Below, piece by piece: positions 9,727 to 18,984 of a stretch of 64,000 nucleotides of DNA. The position numbers and the translations under genes were made by a program. Source of the DNA: Pleomorphomonas carboxyditropha (GTDB taxonomy: Bacteria; Pseudomonadota; Alphaproteobacteria; Rhizobiales; Pleomorphomonadaceae); assembly GCF_002770725.1 (NCBI RefSeq), contig NZ_NQVN01000004.1:186001-250000 (forward strand), given 5' to 3'. Positions within the stretch are counted from its first letter, which is position 1. Each line of letters begins with the position of its first letter. The notes beneath the pieces were generated by a model that searched no databases, was not told the origin of the DNA, and saw only the letters and a list, made by a program, of their open reading frames with translations.

Positions 9727-9753
9727 AAAAGAGGCTCGATCGAGCCTCTTTTT
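9727..9753. terminator. Bidirectional rho-independent terminator
   Basis: A perfect palindrome, GAGGCTCGATCGAGCCTC (9731-9748), is flanked by AAAA on the left and TTTTT on the right. It works on both strands and sits between the convergent HAD gene and cheZ. Confidence 0.9.
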
Positions 9754-9778
9754 CACTTTGTCGCTCGGCGGACGCCTC

Positions 9779-10414
9779 TCAGAAGAAGGCGTCGATGTCG
9801 TCCTGGCTGACGCCCTCGCCCTTGAACTGCGGGCCGTGCAGCATCAGCTCGCGGGCGCGCTTTTCGGCCGGCGTCTCGTCGCCGGCGACGTCGTTGATGC
9901 GCATGATCTTCAGCTTTTCCACCAGGGTGGTGATGCGCTTGTCGAGGGCGTTCAGTGTGGAAACGACCTTGGAGATGCGCTGACCGGTGATGTCCTGGAA
10001 GGAGCAGGCCTGGAAAATGTCGATCACCTTCTCGCCGACCAGCGCCTGGTAGGCGTCGACGTCCGCCACGTCGGCCGACATGATCTCCTCGGCCGCCGAC
10101 ATGATGGTGTTGGTGGCCTCCTCGGTCGCCTCGACGATGGCGTCGAGCTCGCGGCCGGCGGTGGGGATATGCTCGTCGCGCATGTCGGAGAGGCGGAGAA
10201 GCGCCAGCTCTTCCTTCATGCAGGCGATCTCGCGGGCCATCTCGCCGAGTTCGGCGTAGATGGCGAGATCCATCGTCTTGAAGAAGGACTGGAAGCTCTC
10301 GGCCATCAATTCGGCGAGACGCATGACGTCCTCGAGCGACACATCCTCCGCCTTGCGGCCGTTCCGGAGAAAGTCGATGATCTTGGCCACGTGCTCGGAG
10401 GACATGTCAGACAT
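9779..10414 (-). CDS. cheZ: Protein phosphatase CheZ (first copy)
   Basis: CheZ-family phosphatase of 211 residues, acting on phosphorylated CheY. A long helical hairpin is followed by the active-site helix CSFQDITGQRISKVV, which holds the Asp and Gln that position water for CheY dephosphorylation. The tail SQDDIDAFF is the CheY-binding C-terminal peptide. The chosen ATG lies behind AGAGG with good spacing; a longer reading of 55 residues upstream is low-complexity and rejected. It follows cheY on the same strand by 161 bp, forming a cheY-cheZ unit. A second CheZ-like protein is encoded at 32830-33534. Confidence 0.88.
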   Translation of the reverse strand: MSDMSSEHVAKIIDFLRNGRKAEDVSLEDVMRLAELMAESFQSFFKTMDLAIYAELGEMAREIACMKEELALLRLSDMRDEHIPTAGRELDAIVEATEEATNTIMSAAEEIMSADVADVDAYQALVGEKVIDIFQACSFQDITGQRISKVVSTLNALDKRITTLVEKLKIMRINDVAGDETPAEKRARELMLHGPQFKGEGVSQDDIDAFF

Positions 10415-10575
10415 CGAAAGGCCTCTTTCTGAGGTGCGCGCCGGCGTTCGCCCCGATGGGGCGGCGGTACGGACGTCTTGATCTTGCGGTAGATGCATCG
10501 GCAGCGCCGCGCCCCTCCGGGTCCGCGGGAAGCGGCGCCAACGCCGCTCCGCGTTCTCCCGGCCCGTTCCCGGCG

Positions 10576-10959
10576 TCAATCGCCGAAGACGGCTTCGATC
10601 TTGCTCTTCAGCGTCGGCGCGTTGAAAGGCTTGACGATGTAGTTGTTGACGCCGGCCTTCTTGGCGGCGATCACGTTCTCGGTCTTGGATTCGGCCGTCA
10701 CCATGATGAATGGCGTCTTCGACAGCGAGGAATCCGAGCGGACCTGCTTCAGGAGCTCGTAGCCGGTCATCGGCTCCATGTTCCAGTCGGAGATCACGAG
10801 ACCGTAGCGGCGTTCCTTCATCTTGCCGAGGGCTTCGGTGCCGTCGGCCGCCTCGTCCACGTCCTCGAAACCGAGCTGCTTCAGGAGATTCCTGATGATT
10901 CGGATCATGGTCTTGTAATCGTCGACCACCAGAACCGGAATCGAAGTGTCAAGTGCCAT
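10576..10959 (-). CDS. cheY: CheY, single-domain response regulator
   Basis: Stand-alone receiver of 127 residues that would bind the flagellar switch when phosphorylated. The acidic pair is VVDDYKTM (11-18), the phosphoacceptor Asp58 lies in LVISDWNMEPMTG, Thr88 in FIMVTAES, and Lys110 in YIVKPFNAP. The sequence agrees closely with motility-type CheY. It is directly upstream of cheZ on the same strand, an arrangement that pairs regulator with phosphatase. No cheA is present in the window. Confidence 0.93.
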   Translation of the reverse strand: MALDTSIPVLVVDDYKTMIRIIRNLLKQLGFEDVDEAADGTEALGKMKERRYGLVISDWNMEPMTGYELLKQVRSDSSLSKTPFIMVTAESKTENVIAAKKAGVNNYIVKPFNAPTLKSKIEAVFGD

Positions 10960-11416
10960 CGTTTACTCCACACTGCCGCGGCGCCACCCGCGCCTCGATG
11001 ACGAGCTCAATGCACGGGCGGGTGAACGTCCCTGCCGGGGCCCGTGCTTGAAGGAAACCATACAACGGGGACCTGAAAAGTCGGTTAATTCCCGTCCCCG
11101 CAGCTTTTTCGGCTGCCGCTGTTCACTGAGACGCTTGATTTACAATTCGTTTTTTCCTTGAATCGTTTTTATGGCGCTGTTGGGCGGTTTTCGCTTGGGT
11201 TTAACGTAAATTTCCGGCCGGCCGGTTTACGCTTTGCCAACCATGCCGGAGATTCCCTTAGCCGCCGGGCGCCTTCGGAGCGCCGCGACGGCAAGGCCAT
11301 CCTGGCAATTAGCCGCTTGACCTTGCCTGGGGCAGAAGGCACGGTCACGCCGCGCCGCCCGGCCGGCCTTTTCGGCGGCAGGACGGCATTCCCGGCGACA
11401 GCAGATTCCAGAGACC
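10960..11416. other. Intergenic region between cheY and ribF
   Basis: This 457 bp gap lies between divergent genes. The stretch 11100-11215 is AT-rich compared with the genome and is the likely promoter zone. No convincing gene, terminator or RNA was seen; the short reading frames here have poor codon character. Confidence 0.5.
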
Positions 11417-12391
11417 ATGCCCCCGTTCCAGTTCGTCGATCGTCATTCCCTTCCGCCATCCCTCAGGGGGGGCGCCGTCGCCATCGGCAATTTCGACGGC
11501 GTGCATCGCGGCCATCAGGCAGTGCTGGAGGCGGCCCTGACGGTGGCGCGGCAGCGCGACATTCCCGCCGTCGGCGTGACCTTCGAGCCGCACCCGCGCG
11601 ACGTCTTCCGGCCGGAGCATCCGGTGTTCCGCCTGACGCCGGCGCCGGTGAAGGCGCGGCTCGTCGAGGCGGTCGGGCTTGACGGCCTCGTCTCCATCCC
11701 CTTCTCGTCCGCCTTCGCCACCCAGAGCCCGGAGGAATTCGTGGAGCGGGTGCTGGTGGACGAGCTCGACATCCGCCACGTCGTGGTCGGCTGGAACTTC
11801 CACTTCGGGCAGGGGCGGCACGGCACGCCGCAGAAGCTGCGCGAGCTCGGCGAGCGCCACGGCTTCTCGGTCGACGTCATCGCCCCCTTCGAGACCGAGG
11901 ACGGCTACACCGTTTCCTCCAGCGCGGTCCGCGACCGCCTGGCCGAGGGCGTGCTGGCGGAGGCGACCGGCCTTTTGGGCTGGCACTGGTTCTTCGAGGG
12001 CACCGTCGTCGACGGCGACAAGCGCGGCCGCACCATCGGCTTTCCGACTGCCAACATCCGGCTGCCGCCGCAGGTGCGGCTGTCCGAGGGCGTCTACGCG
12101 GTTTTCGCCGAGATCGACGGCATCCGCCACGCCGGCGTGGCCAGCTGGGGCCGCCGGCCGACCTTCGACAACGGCGCGCCGGTGTTCGAGACCTTCGTGT
12201 TCGACTTCTCCGGCGACCTTTACGGCAAGACGATCACCATCATGCCGATTGCCTATCTCCGGCCGGAGCTGAAATTCGACGGCGTCGCCGCGTTGATCGA
12301 GCAGATGAACCATGACGCCGAGGAAGGCCGCACGCTGCTCGCCGCCTTCGACGGCTTCACCGCTCTCGATCGCGCGCTCTGGCGGCCATGA
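11417..12391 (+). CDS. ribF: Bifunctional riboflavin kinase/FAD synthetase
   Basis: RibF, 324 residues, converting riboflavin to FMN and then FAD. The N-terminal adenylyltransferase domain has GNFDGVHRGHQAVL at 24-37, the TFEPHPRDVF block and VVGWNFHFGQGRHG, ending with the TVSSSAVRDRL signature. The C-terminal riboflavin kinase domain has GRTIGFPTANIRL, GVYAVF and the ASWGRRPTF block with FETFVFDFSGDLYG. It precedes ileS and lspA on the same strand, a conserved ribF-ileS-lspA order in many proteobacteria. Confidence 0.96.
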   Translation: MPPFQFVDRHSLPPSLRGGAVAIGNFDGVHRGHQAVLEAALTVARQRDIPAVGVTFEPHPRDVFRPEHPVFRLTPAPVKARLVEAVGLDGLVSIPFSSAFATQSPEEFVERVLVDELDIRHVVVGWNFHFGQGRHGTPQKLRELGERHGFSVDVIAPFETEDGYTVSSSAVRDRLAEGVLAEATGLLGWHWFFEGTVVDGDKRGRTIGFPTANIRLPPQVRLSEGVYAVFAEIDGIRHAGVASWGRRPTFDNGAPVFETFVFDFSGDLYGKTITIMPIAYLRPELKFDGVAALIEQMNHDAEEGRTLLAAFDGFTALDRALWRP

Positions 12392-12441
12392 GGGCGGTAA
12401 GCGTCTTTCCTTTCGGTCGCTTTGCCGGTAGAACACCGCCC

Positions 12442-12522
12442 ATGTCCACGCTCATCCGCCGGCCGCCGGCCGTACCGTATTTCGCGCGAATTATCGGCCC
12501 GGCCCCGATGAACCGCCGCTGA
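12442..12522 (+). CDS. Possible short leader ORF upstream of ileS
   Basis: An ATG-initiated frame of 26 codons lies in the 227 bp gap before ileS. It encodes three isoleucines, two of them adjacent (ATT ATC). It is followed by a hairpin (CTGGCCG at 12555-12561 with CGGCCAG at 12579-12585) and then CCCTTTATTCTT. This arrangement could act as an attenuator, but the frame has no clear ribosome site and may be chance. Confidence 0.2.
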   Translation: MSTLIRRPPAVPYFARIIGPAPMNRR

Positions 12523-12618
12523 GGCGGCGAGATCGAGGGACCGGGAGCCGAGCCCTGGCCGATCGCCGGCAACGCCGCCGGCCAGCCCTTTATTCTTGCT
12601 GTACCGACGAGACATTTC

Positions 12619-15570
12619 ATGACCGACACGCCCGCCCCGACGTCCGAAGCGACGCCGATCCGCGATTATTCGCCGACGCTCAATCTGCCGGCCACCGACT
12701 TTCCGATGCGCGCCGGCCTGCCCGAGAAGGAGCCGAAGCTGATCGCCCGCTGGGACGAGATGAAGCTCTACGAGAGGCTCAGGCAGACCGCCAAGGGACG
12801 CGACAAGTTCGTGCTGCACGACGGGCCGCCCTATGCCAACGGCCACCTGCACATCGGCCACGCGCTGAACAAGATCCTCAAAGACATCATCACCCGCTCG
12901 CGGCAGATGATGGGCTACGATTCCAACTACGTTCCCGGCTGGGACTGCCACGGCCTGCCGATCGAATGGAAGGTCGAGGAGGAATACCGCGCCAAGGGCA
13001 AGAACAAGGACGAGGTGCCGATCAACGACTTCCGCGCCGAGTGCCGCCAGTATGCCGAAGGCTGGATCAAGGTGCAGGCCGAGGAATTCCGCCGCCTCGG
13101 CGTCGAGGGCGACTTCAAGAACCCCTACACCACCATGGCCTTCGCGTCGGAGGCGGTGATCGCCACCGAGCTCCTGAAATTCGCCGTGTCCGGCCAGCTC
13201 TACCGCGGCTCCAAGCCGGTGATGTGGTCGGTGGTGGAAAGGACGGCGCTGGCCGAGGCCGAGGTCGAGTATCAGGACTATCAGTCCGACACCATCTGGG
13301 TGAAGTTCCCGGTGACATCGGAGGCGACCGAGCTTGCCGGCGCCTTCGTCGTCATCTGGACCACCACGCCCTGGACGATCCCCGGCAACCGCGCCGTCAG
13401 CTTTTCGCCGAAGATCGCCTACGGCCTTTACGAGGTGACCGAGGCGCCGGACGGCAACTGGGCCAAGGTCGGCGAGAAATACATCCTCGCCGACGCCCTC
13501 GCCGAGGCGGTGTTCAAGCAGGCCAAGGTGACCGGCTACCGCAAGGTGGCGGCCGTCGTCGCCGACGCGCTGGCGGCGCTCGTCTGCGCCCATCCGCTGA
13601 AGGGTCTCGGCGGCGGCTACCGGTTCGACGTGCCGCTGCTTGCCGGCGATCACGTCACCGACGACACCGGCACCGGCTTCGTCCACACCGCGCCGAGCCA
13701 CGGCCGCGAGGACTTCGAGGTGTGGATGGAGCACGGCCGGCTGCTCGCCGAGCGCGGCATCGATCCGGCCATCCCCTTCCCGGTCGACGACGCCGGCTAT
13801 TACACCGCCGATGCGCCCGGCTTCGACGGCCGGCGCGTTCTCACCGACAAGGGCGAGAAGGGCGACGCCAACCAGGCGGTGATCGAGGCGCTGGCCGCCG
13901 GCGGCATGATGGTGGCGCGCGGCCGCCTCAAGCACACCTACCCGCATAGCTGGCGCTCGAAGAAGCCGGTGATCTTCCGCAACACGCCGCAGTGGTTCGT
14001 CTACATGGACCGGCCGATCGGCAAGGGACCGGTCGGCGACACGCTGCGCGCCCGCGCCCTCAGCGCCATCGACGACACCGCCTTCTATCCGCCGGCCGGT
14101 CAGACGCGCCTCAGGTCGATGATCGAAAACCGGCCCGACTGGGTGCTGTCGCGCCAGCGCGCCTGGGGCGTGCCGATCGCCGTGTTCCGCAACACCGAGA
14201 CGGGAGAGCTGCTGCCCGGCCCGGATTTCGCCCATAACGACGCCTACGCCGGCCGCATCCGCGAGGCGTTCCTCGCCGAAGGCGCCGACGCCTGGTTCGC
14301 CGACGGGGCGAAGGAGCGCTTCCTCAAGGGCTTCGTCGAGGATACCGCCGCTTGGGAACAGGTGCGCGACATCCTCGACGTCTGGTTCGATTCCGGCTCG
14401 ACGCACGAGTTCGTGCTGAAGGGCCGCCCCGACCTCAAGTGGCCGGCCGACGTCTACCTCGAAGGCTCGGACCAGCATCGCGGCTGGTTCCATTCGTCGC
14501 TGCTGGAATCGTGCGGCGTCAACGGCGTCGCGCCCTACAAGACGGTGGTGACGCACGGCTTCACCATGGCCGAGGACGGCCGCAAGATGTCGAAGTCGCT
14601 CGGCAACCAGGTGCAGCCGCAGGACGTCATCCGGCAGTCGGGCGCCGATATCCTGCGCCTCTGGGTCGCCTCGACCGACTACTGGGAAGACCAGCGCATC
14701 GGCAAGAAGATCCTCGACGCCAATTCCGACGCCTACCGCAAGATCCGCAACACCTTGCGCTGGATGCTCGGCACGCTCGCCCATTACGACGGCGGCGCGG
14801 TGGCCTACGCCGACCTGCCGGAACTCGAAAGGGTGATGCTGCACAAGCTCGCCGAAGTGGGCGCCGAGGTGGTGGAAGGCTACCGGGAATACGACTTCAA
14901 GGCCGTGTTCTCGTCGGTGCTCAACTTCATGAACATCGAGCTCAGCGCCTTCTACTTCGACGTCCGCAAGGACGCGCTCTACTGCGATCCGAAGTCGAGC
15001 CTCAAGCGCCGCGCCGCGCTTCACGTGGTGGCGCTGCTCTACGACCACCTCGTCAAGTGGCTGGCGCCGCTGATCCCGTTCACCACCGAGGAGGCCTGGC
15101 TCGAACGGCATCCCGGCGAGGCGTCGTCCGTCCATCTCGAACTGTTCCCGGCGGTGCCCGAGGAATGGACCGACGCGGCGCTCGACGAGAAGTGGGAGAA
15201 GGTGAAGCGGGTGCGGCGCGCCGTCACCGGCGCGCTCGAGATCGAGCGGCGGGAAAAGCGCATCGGCTCGTCGCTCGAGGCGGCGCCGGTGGTCCACGTC
15301 GAGGACAAGGATCTTCTCGCCGCGCTCGACGGGCTCGACTTTGCCGAGATCTGCATCACCTCGCAGATCGCCGTCACCGAGGCGCCGGCGCCCGACGGGG
15401 CCTTCCGGCTCGACGACGGCACGCCGGTCGCCGTGGTGCCGAAGCTCGCCGAAGGGCGGAAATGCGCCCGCTCGTGGAAGATCCTGCCCGAGGTCGGCTC
15501 GGACCCCGACTATCCGGACGTGACGCTCCGCGACGCCCAGGCGCTGCGCGAGCTGGCGGCCGGAGCATGA
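12619..15570 (+). CDS. ileS: Isoleucyl-tRNA synthetase
   Basis: Class I aminoacyl-tRNA synthetase charging tRNA-Ile, 983 residues. The HIGH-type motif is [11 protein letters not shown] preceded by [10 protein letters not shown], the editing (CP1) domain carries [12 protein letters not shown] and the [12 protein letters not shown] block, and the KMSKS loop is [24 protein letters not shown] and [10 protein letters not shown] confirm IleS over ValS or LeuS. The C-terminal zinc ribbon seen in some IleS proteins is not visible; the protein ends soon after an anticodon-binding region containing CARSWKI. Its stop overlaps the lspA start by 4 nt. Confidence 0.97.
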   Translation: MTDTPAPTSEATPIRDYSPTLNLPATDFPMRAGLPEKEPKLIARWDEMKLYERLRQTAKGRDKFVLHDGPPYANGHLHIGHALNKILKDIITRSRQMMGYDSNYVPGWDCHGLPIEWKVEEEYRAKGKNKDEVPINDFRAECRQYAEGWIKVQAEEFRRLGVEGDFKNPYTTMAFASEAVIATELLKFAVSGQLYRGSKPVMWSVVERTALAEAEVEYQDYQSDTIWVKFPVTSEATELAGAFVVIWTTTPWTIPGNRAVSFSPKIAYGLYEVTEAPDGNWAKVGEKYILADALAEAVFKQAKVTGYRKVAAVVADALAALVCAHPLKGLGGGYRFDVPLLAGDHVTDDTGTGFVHTAPSHGREDFEVWMEHGRLLAERGIDPAIPFPVDDAGYYTADAPGFDGRRVLTDKGEKGDANQAVIEALAAGGMMVARGRLKHTYPHSWRSKKPVIFRNTPQWFVYMDRPIGKGPVGDTLRARALSAIDDTAFYPPAGQTRLRSMIENRPDWVLSRQRAWGVPIAVFRNTETGELLPGPDFAHNDAYAGRIREAFLAEGADAWFADGAKERFLKGFVEDTAAWEQVRDILDVWFDSGSTHEFVLKGRPDLKWPADVYLEGSDQHRGWFHSSLLESCGVNGVAPYKTVVTHGFTMAEDGRKMSKSLGNQVQPQDVIRQSGADILRLWVASTDYWEDQRIGKKILDANSDAYRKIRNTLRWMLGTLAHYDGGAVAYADLPELERVMLHKLAEVGAEVVEGYREYDFKAVFSSVLNFMNIELSAFYFDVRKDALYCDPKSSLKRRAALHVVALLYDHLVKWLAPLIPFTTEEAWLERHPGEASSVHLELFPAVPEEWTDAALDEKWEKVKRVRRAVTGALEIERREKRIGSSLEAAPVVHVEDKDLLAALDGLDFAEICITSQIAVTEAPAPDGAFRLDDGTPVAVVPKLAEGRKCARSWKILPEVGSDPDYPDVTLRDAQALRELAAGA

Positions 15571-16070
15571 CGGCGACGCCGGGCGATCCTGCGACGCGGC
15601 GAACGCGGCTTGCCGCGCTCGCCGTCGTGCTGCTGACGCTCGCGGTCGACCAGGCGAGCAAATACTGGGTGCTGAACCACACCAGCCTGCCGGACGGCGA
15701 CCGCATCTCCCTGCTGCCGGTGTTCGACCTGGTGCTGACCTGGAACATGGGCATTTCCTACGGCCTGTTTCAGCAGCACGAGGCCCTCGGACGCTGGCTG
15801 CTGATCGGCCTGACGGCGCTGGCGACGGTGCTGCTCACCGTCTGGCTGTGGCGGTCACGTGACCGGCTGGTGGCCGGTCTGGCGCTGGCGCTGATCATCG
15901 GCGGCGCGCTCGGCAACCTCGTCGACCGCATCGTGTTCGGCGGCGTCGTCGACTTTCTCTACCTGCACTACGGCTCTTTTTCCTGGTACGTTTTCAATCT
16001 GGCCGACTGCGCGATCGTTGCAGGGGTGGGCGCACTCCTGTATGAGTCTCTGCGCTTGAGGCCACAGTGA
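15567..16070 (+). CDS. lspA: Lipoprotein signal peptidase
   Basis: Signal peptidase II, 167 residues, cleaving the signal peptide of prolipoproteins in the inner membrane. Four transmembrane helices are visible. The catalytic aspartates lie in [16 protein letters not shown] and in [13 protein letters not shown], and the N-terminal block VDQASKYWV and the [10 protein letters not shown] block are conserved. It is translationally coupled to ileS. The next gene encodes a lipoprotein that would be its substrate. Confidence 0.96.
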   Translation: MTATPGDPATRRTRLAALAVVLLTLAVDQASKYWVLNHTSLPDGDRISLLPVFDLVLTWNMGISYGLFQQHEALGRWLLIGLTALATVLLTVWLWRSRDRLVAGLALALIIGGALGNLVDRIVFGGVVDFLYLHYGSFSWYVFNLADCAIVAGVGALLYESLRLRPQ

Positions 16071-16149
16071 TGCCTCAAAAGTTGGCTAATCGCTGACCGG
16101 AACAAGGGCCGGATGAAGGCCCGGCACGAGAGCGAGAGTGACGATATCG

Positions 16150-16797
16150 ATGACCAATCTGCTGACCGGCAAGCGTTGCGCTCTTCTCGCCATCGCCGCT
16201 TTGAGTCTTTCGGCCTGCTCGGCGCTGGGCACCTCGGTGGCCGACGACGATCCGGAGACGGAAGTTCCCAACCTGTCGATGGGCCGTGCCGTCATGGAAG
16301 GCCTCGGCGCCGTGCCGGCGCGCAAGACGGCGATCGACTACACGCCGCGCGCGCCCCTCGTCGTGCCGCCGAACAAGCTGGCGCTGGTGGCGCCGGAGGA
16401 TCCCAATCGGCTGGAGGCGAGCGGAACCTGGCCGGAAGACAACGATCTCAAGGCCCGCAAGGTGCTGGCCGACGCGGCGGCCCGCGAAGCCGGGCGCGAG
16501 GACAAGGACCAGGTGCCGGCGTCCGAGCTATTGGCGGTCCGCGTTCCCGACGCGCGAACCGGATCGTCGTCGGACCTCACGGTGACCGACGCCGACAGGC
16601 GGCGGGTTCTTCCCAGCCAGCTCGGCAGCATGCCGCGCGCCAGCTCCAGCCGGCTCTACGATGCCAACGGCAAGCCGGTGCGCAAGGCGCTGGTCGAGCC
16701 GCCGGTCACCTATCTCGAGCCGGCCGCCGGCGTGCCGGTGACGACCGAGGACGGCTCCCCGCCCGAGCCGCAGAAGAAGTGGTGGAAGCTGTGGTAG
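16150..16797 (+). CDS. Lipoprotein, DUF3035-like
   Basis: An outer-envelope lipoprotein of 215 residues. The signal peptide LLAIAALSLSAC ends in a lipobox with the lipidated Cys at about residue 23. The mature part is proline-rich and hydrophilic; the segment YTPRAPLVVPPNKLAL resembles the DUF3035 core, and alphaproteobacterial DUF3035 genes commonly follow lspA. It ends with the basic-aromatic KKWWKLW. A GTG four codons upstream (16138) is an alternative start. The stop codon TAG is part of the TAGAGCAT palindromic repeat that follows, so the gene's end may have been set by that element. Confidence 0.7.
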   Translation: MTNLLTGKRCALLAIAALSLSACSALGTSVADDDPETEVPNLSMGRAVMEGLGAVPARKTAIDYTPRAPLVVPPNKLALVAPEDPNRLEASGTWPEDNDLKARKVLADAAAREAGREDKDQVPASELLAVRVPDARTGSSSDLTVTDADRRRVLPSQLGSMPRASSSRLYDANGKPVRKALVEPPVTYLEPAAGVPVTTEDGSPPEPQKKWWKLW

Positions 16798-16860
16798 AGC
16801 ATTTCCGTGTTTTCTGGAAACACGGACAGGCGGACGCGTATCCACTTCGCCCGCAAATGC
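16795..16860. repeat. TAGAGCAT palindromic intergenic repeat, copy 1
   Basis: The element begins with the stop codon of the lipoprotein gene. Its outer arms are GCATTT (16799-16804) and AAATGC (16855-16860), and an inner hairpin is made of CCGTGTTT and AAACACGG. It contains GTATCCACTTCG, the reverse complement of the AAGTGGATAC-type core of a dispersed palindromic family known across Hyphomicrobiales. Two related copies lie at 31.2 and 56.7 kb. Confidence 0.7.
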
Positions 16861-16881
16861 CTTGGCGCCGACGCCGATACG

Positions 16882-16907
16882 AAAAGCCGCATTCCGCGGC
16901 TTTTTTA
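16882..16907 (+). terminator. Rho-independent terminator after the lipoprotein gene
   Basis: AAAAGCCGC, loop ATTCC, then GCGGCTTTTTT. This is a canonical stem with a T tract, and it ends the lspA-lipoprotein unit. The leading AAAA could also serve the convergent tipF-like gene. Confidence 0.85.
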
Positions 16908-16927
16908 TTTGGGAAATCGATCGTCGC

Positions 16928-18337
16928 TCAGCGGCGCGCCGCTCCCGCCCGCTCGTTTCCCGCCGGGGCCGGCCGGGTCGGCGCGCCGGCCGCGGCCTGG
17001 GCGGCGCCGAGCACTTCCGGCCGCACCTGGCGCGGGCTGGAGAACAGGTTGCCCTGCCCGAAGGCGAGCCCGTAGTCCAGGAGATCGATCACCTGCGCTT
17101 CCTGCTCGACCCGATCGACGATCAGGGTCAGCCCCTGCCGCTGCAGATGGCCGGCCATGTCCTCGACGTGGATGTCGCCGGTGACGAGCGGCGCCCGGCC
17201 GAGCAGCCGGTCGGCCGACACCTTGATCGAGCGGAAGCCGAGATCGGACCAGCGGCGGAAGTCGACGCGCAGGTCCGTGACGTTGTCGATCGAGAAATGG
17301 AAGCCGAGATCGGCCACCGCCCGCAGGCTTTCGATCTCGAGCGGCCCCATCTCCATAAGGGCTTCCTGGCGAAACTCGAACTGCACGAGGTCGGCCATGG
17401 CCCGGTTCTGGCTGAGGAAGCCCTGGAACTCGCGGAAGAAGGCCGACGAGGCGAGACTTTCCGCCGACAGGTTGATGTAGAGGCCGACGTCGCCGTTGCG
17501 CTGGGTGAGCCGCTTCAGGATCTGGAACGACCGGATCACCTGGTAGGTGTCGAGCTTGGCGATCAGCCGGCCCTGCTCGGCGAGGGGAATGAACTCGGCG
17601 GCCGGAACGAGGCCGGAGGCGCCCTTGAGCCGGGTCAACACCTCGTAGAAGCGGACGAGCCGCTGCGGCAGCGTCACCACCGGCTGCAGATGCAATTCGA
17701 TCTGCTCGTCACGGATGAGGCGCTCCACCTCGCGTTCGAGGGCCGGGTCGGCGTCGGGCACGAACAGCGCGTTTCTCATGCTGGCGGAGACGTCGTGCCG
17801 GCCGTCGTCCGGCCGTCCGCCGCGGCCCTCGTCGGGATAATCGTCCGGGCGCCCCCGGCGGGGCCGCCGGCCGGCGGGCTCCTCGGCCTGCCGCATATGC
17901 CGTTCGAGGGCGCCGAAGCGCGCGTTGACGCCGTCGAGGCGGCCGTCGACGGTGGATTCCAGCTCGGCCAGGGTCTCGGTCACCTGCCGGAGCAATTCGC
18001 CCACCACCTCGACCTCGGCGGCGAGTTCGCCGGTCTGCTCGCGCACCCGGCCGGGCAGCGCCTGCTCGAGCCGGTTGAGGCGGGCGGCGATCTTCTCGAT
18101 CTCGGCTTCGCCGTCGCCGGCGACGGCGGCGATCTCGGCCAGCCGGCTCTCGATCCAGGCGCGCTCCCGCCGCCGCTCCATCGGCTGCTGCACGGTGACC
18201 ATGGTCAGCATCAGGCCGATGCCGATCATCAGCGCCGAGCCCGCCGACAGGCCGAGCTGGAAGTACAGCACCACCGCCGCCGAAGCGGCGATCACGCCCA
18301 TGGCGATCAGGATCATCGTCGATGACGACCGGTTCAT
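16928..18337 (-). CDS. TipF-like degenerate EAL-domain protein
   Basis: A 469-residue protein with two N-terminal membrane helices (about 8-25 and 29-46), a coiled coil of about 100 residues, a charged Arg/Gly/Asp linker and a C-terminal EAL domain (about 205-445). The layout matches Caulobacter TipF, a c-di-GMP receptor for flagellar positioning. The catalytic signature is degraded: EVL replaces EAL, SIDNVTD replaces the DDFGTG loop, and VDRVEQ replaces AEGVE, losing the metal/base residues, while INLS is retained. It is therefore probably a non-hydrolytic receptor or scaffold. The ATG at 18337 is preferred over the GTG 12 nt upstream. Confidence 0.8.
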   Translation of the reverse strand: MNRSSSTMILIAMGVIAASAAVVLYFQLGLSAGSALMIGIGLMLTMVTVQQPMERRRERAWIESRLAEIAAVAGDGEAEIEKIAARLNRLEQALPGRVREQTGELAAEVEVVGELLRQVTETLAELESTVDGRLDGVNARFGALERHMRQAEEPAGRRPRRGRPDDYPDEGRGGRPDDGRHDVSASMRNALFVPDADPALEREVERLIRDEQIELHLQPVVTLPQRLVRFYEVLTRLKGASGLVPAAEFIPLAEQGRLIAKLDTYQVIRSFQILKRLTQRNGDVGLYINLSAESLASSAFFREFQGFLSQNRAMADLVQFEFRQEALMEMGPLEIESLRAVADLGFHFSIDNVTDLRVDFRRWSDLGFRSIKVSADRLLGRAPLVTGDIHVEDMAGHLQRQGLTLIVDRVEQEAQVIDLLDYGLAFGQGNLFSSPRQVRPEVLGAAQAAAGAPTRPAPAGNERAGAARR

Positions 18338-18578
18338 TCGCCTGCCCACTCCAACACGAAACCACGCAACGAATCACCCAGCATTGTTGCCGTTTTCGGG
18401 GGCGGAAGCGAAGACGGACAATGGTTTTCCAAGGGTTTTCAGGCCGATTTCCCGGTTGCGCCCCGCCGCCGGCGCCTTTGGACCGGTTTGCCACGCCTTG
18501 ACCGCCGCCGGCCGTCGTCCCATGTTCGGCACGGCCCGCCGGCGAACGGTCGCCGGCGGCAAAAGGTGGAGACGGAAC

Positions 18579-18773
18579 ATGGTCGAACTCAACGTCAAGG
18601 GCATGATGTGCGGTGGCTGCGCCAGTTCGGTCGAGAAGGCGATCAAGCGCGTCGACGCCGATGCCGCGGTCAAGATCGATCTCGCCTCCGGCAAGGTGAG
18701 CGTCGAGACCAAGGCCGACACCAAGGCGCTTGGCGAGGCCATCGAGGCCGCCGGCTACGAAGTGGCGGCGTGA
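18579..18773 (+). CDS. Heavy-metal-associated (HMA) domain protein
   Basis: A free-standing HMA domain of 64 residues. The metal site is GMMCGGCASSVEKAI, with the Cys-x-x-Cys pair at about 11 and 14, and the rest follows the beta-alpha-beta-beta-alpha-beta ferredoxin-like pattern up to EAAGYEVAA. Such proteins are copper chaperones (CopZ/Atx1 type), but no copper ATPase is in this window and the MxCxxC motif is GMMCGGC. It is preceded by GGTGGAGACGGA as ribosome site. Confidence 0.85.
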   Translation: MVELNVKGMMCGGCASSVEKAIKRVDADAAVKIDLASGKVSVETKADTKALGEAIEAAGYEVAA

Positions 18774-18984
18774 CGCCGATTCCCGGCGAGGTCGCAAGGC
18801 CCGCGCCCTGAAAACCGGGCCGGGACGATCCCTTCACACGCGCCTTCCTCCGGCCGGAAAATTGGCCGAAGCGGCGCGTTTGACATCTCGTTAACGGTTA
18901 TCAACGCTTTATTTACCATGGTCGGGGCAGAGTTCCGCCGGTACGCAATGCAATTTGCAACTGTCTGGCAGGGAACGCTTTCCG

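Noticed and set aside
12253..15297. Open frame of more than 1000 codons on the minus strand opposite ileS
   Set aside because: It lies antisense to a fully recognisable ileS, has His/Arg/Gly-rich shadow composition and no family motif; long antisense frames are expected at this GC.
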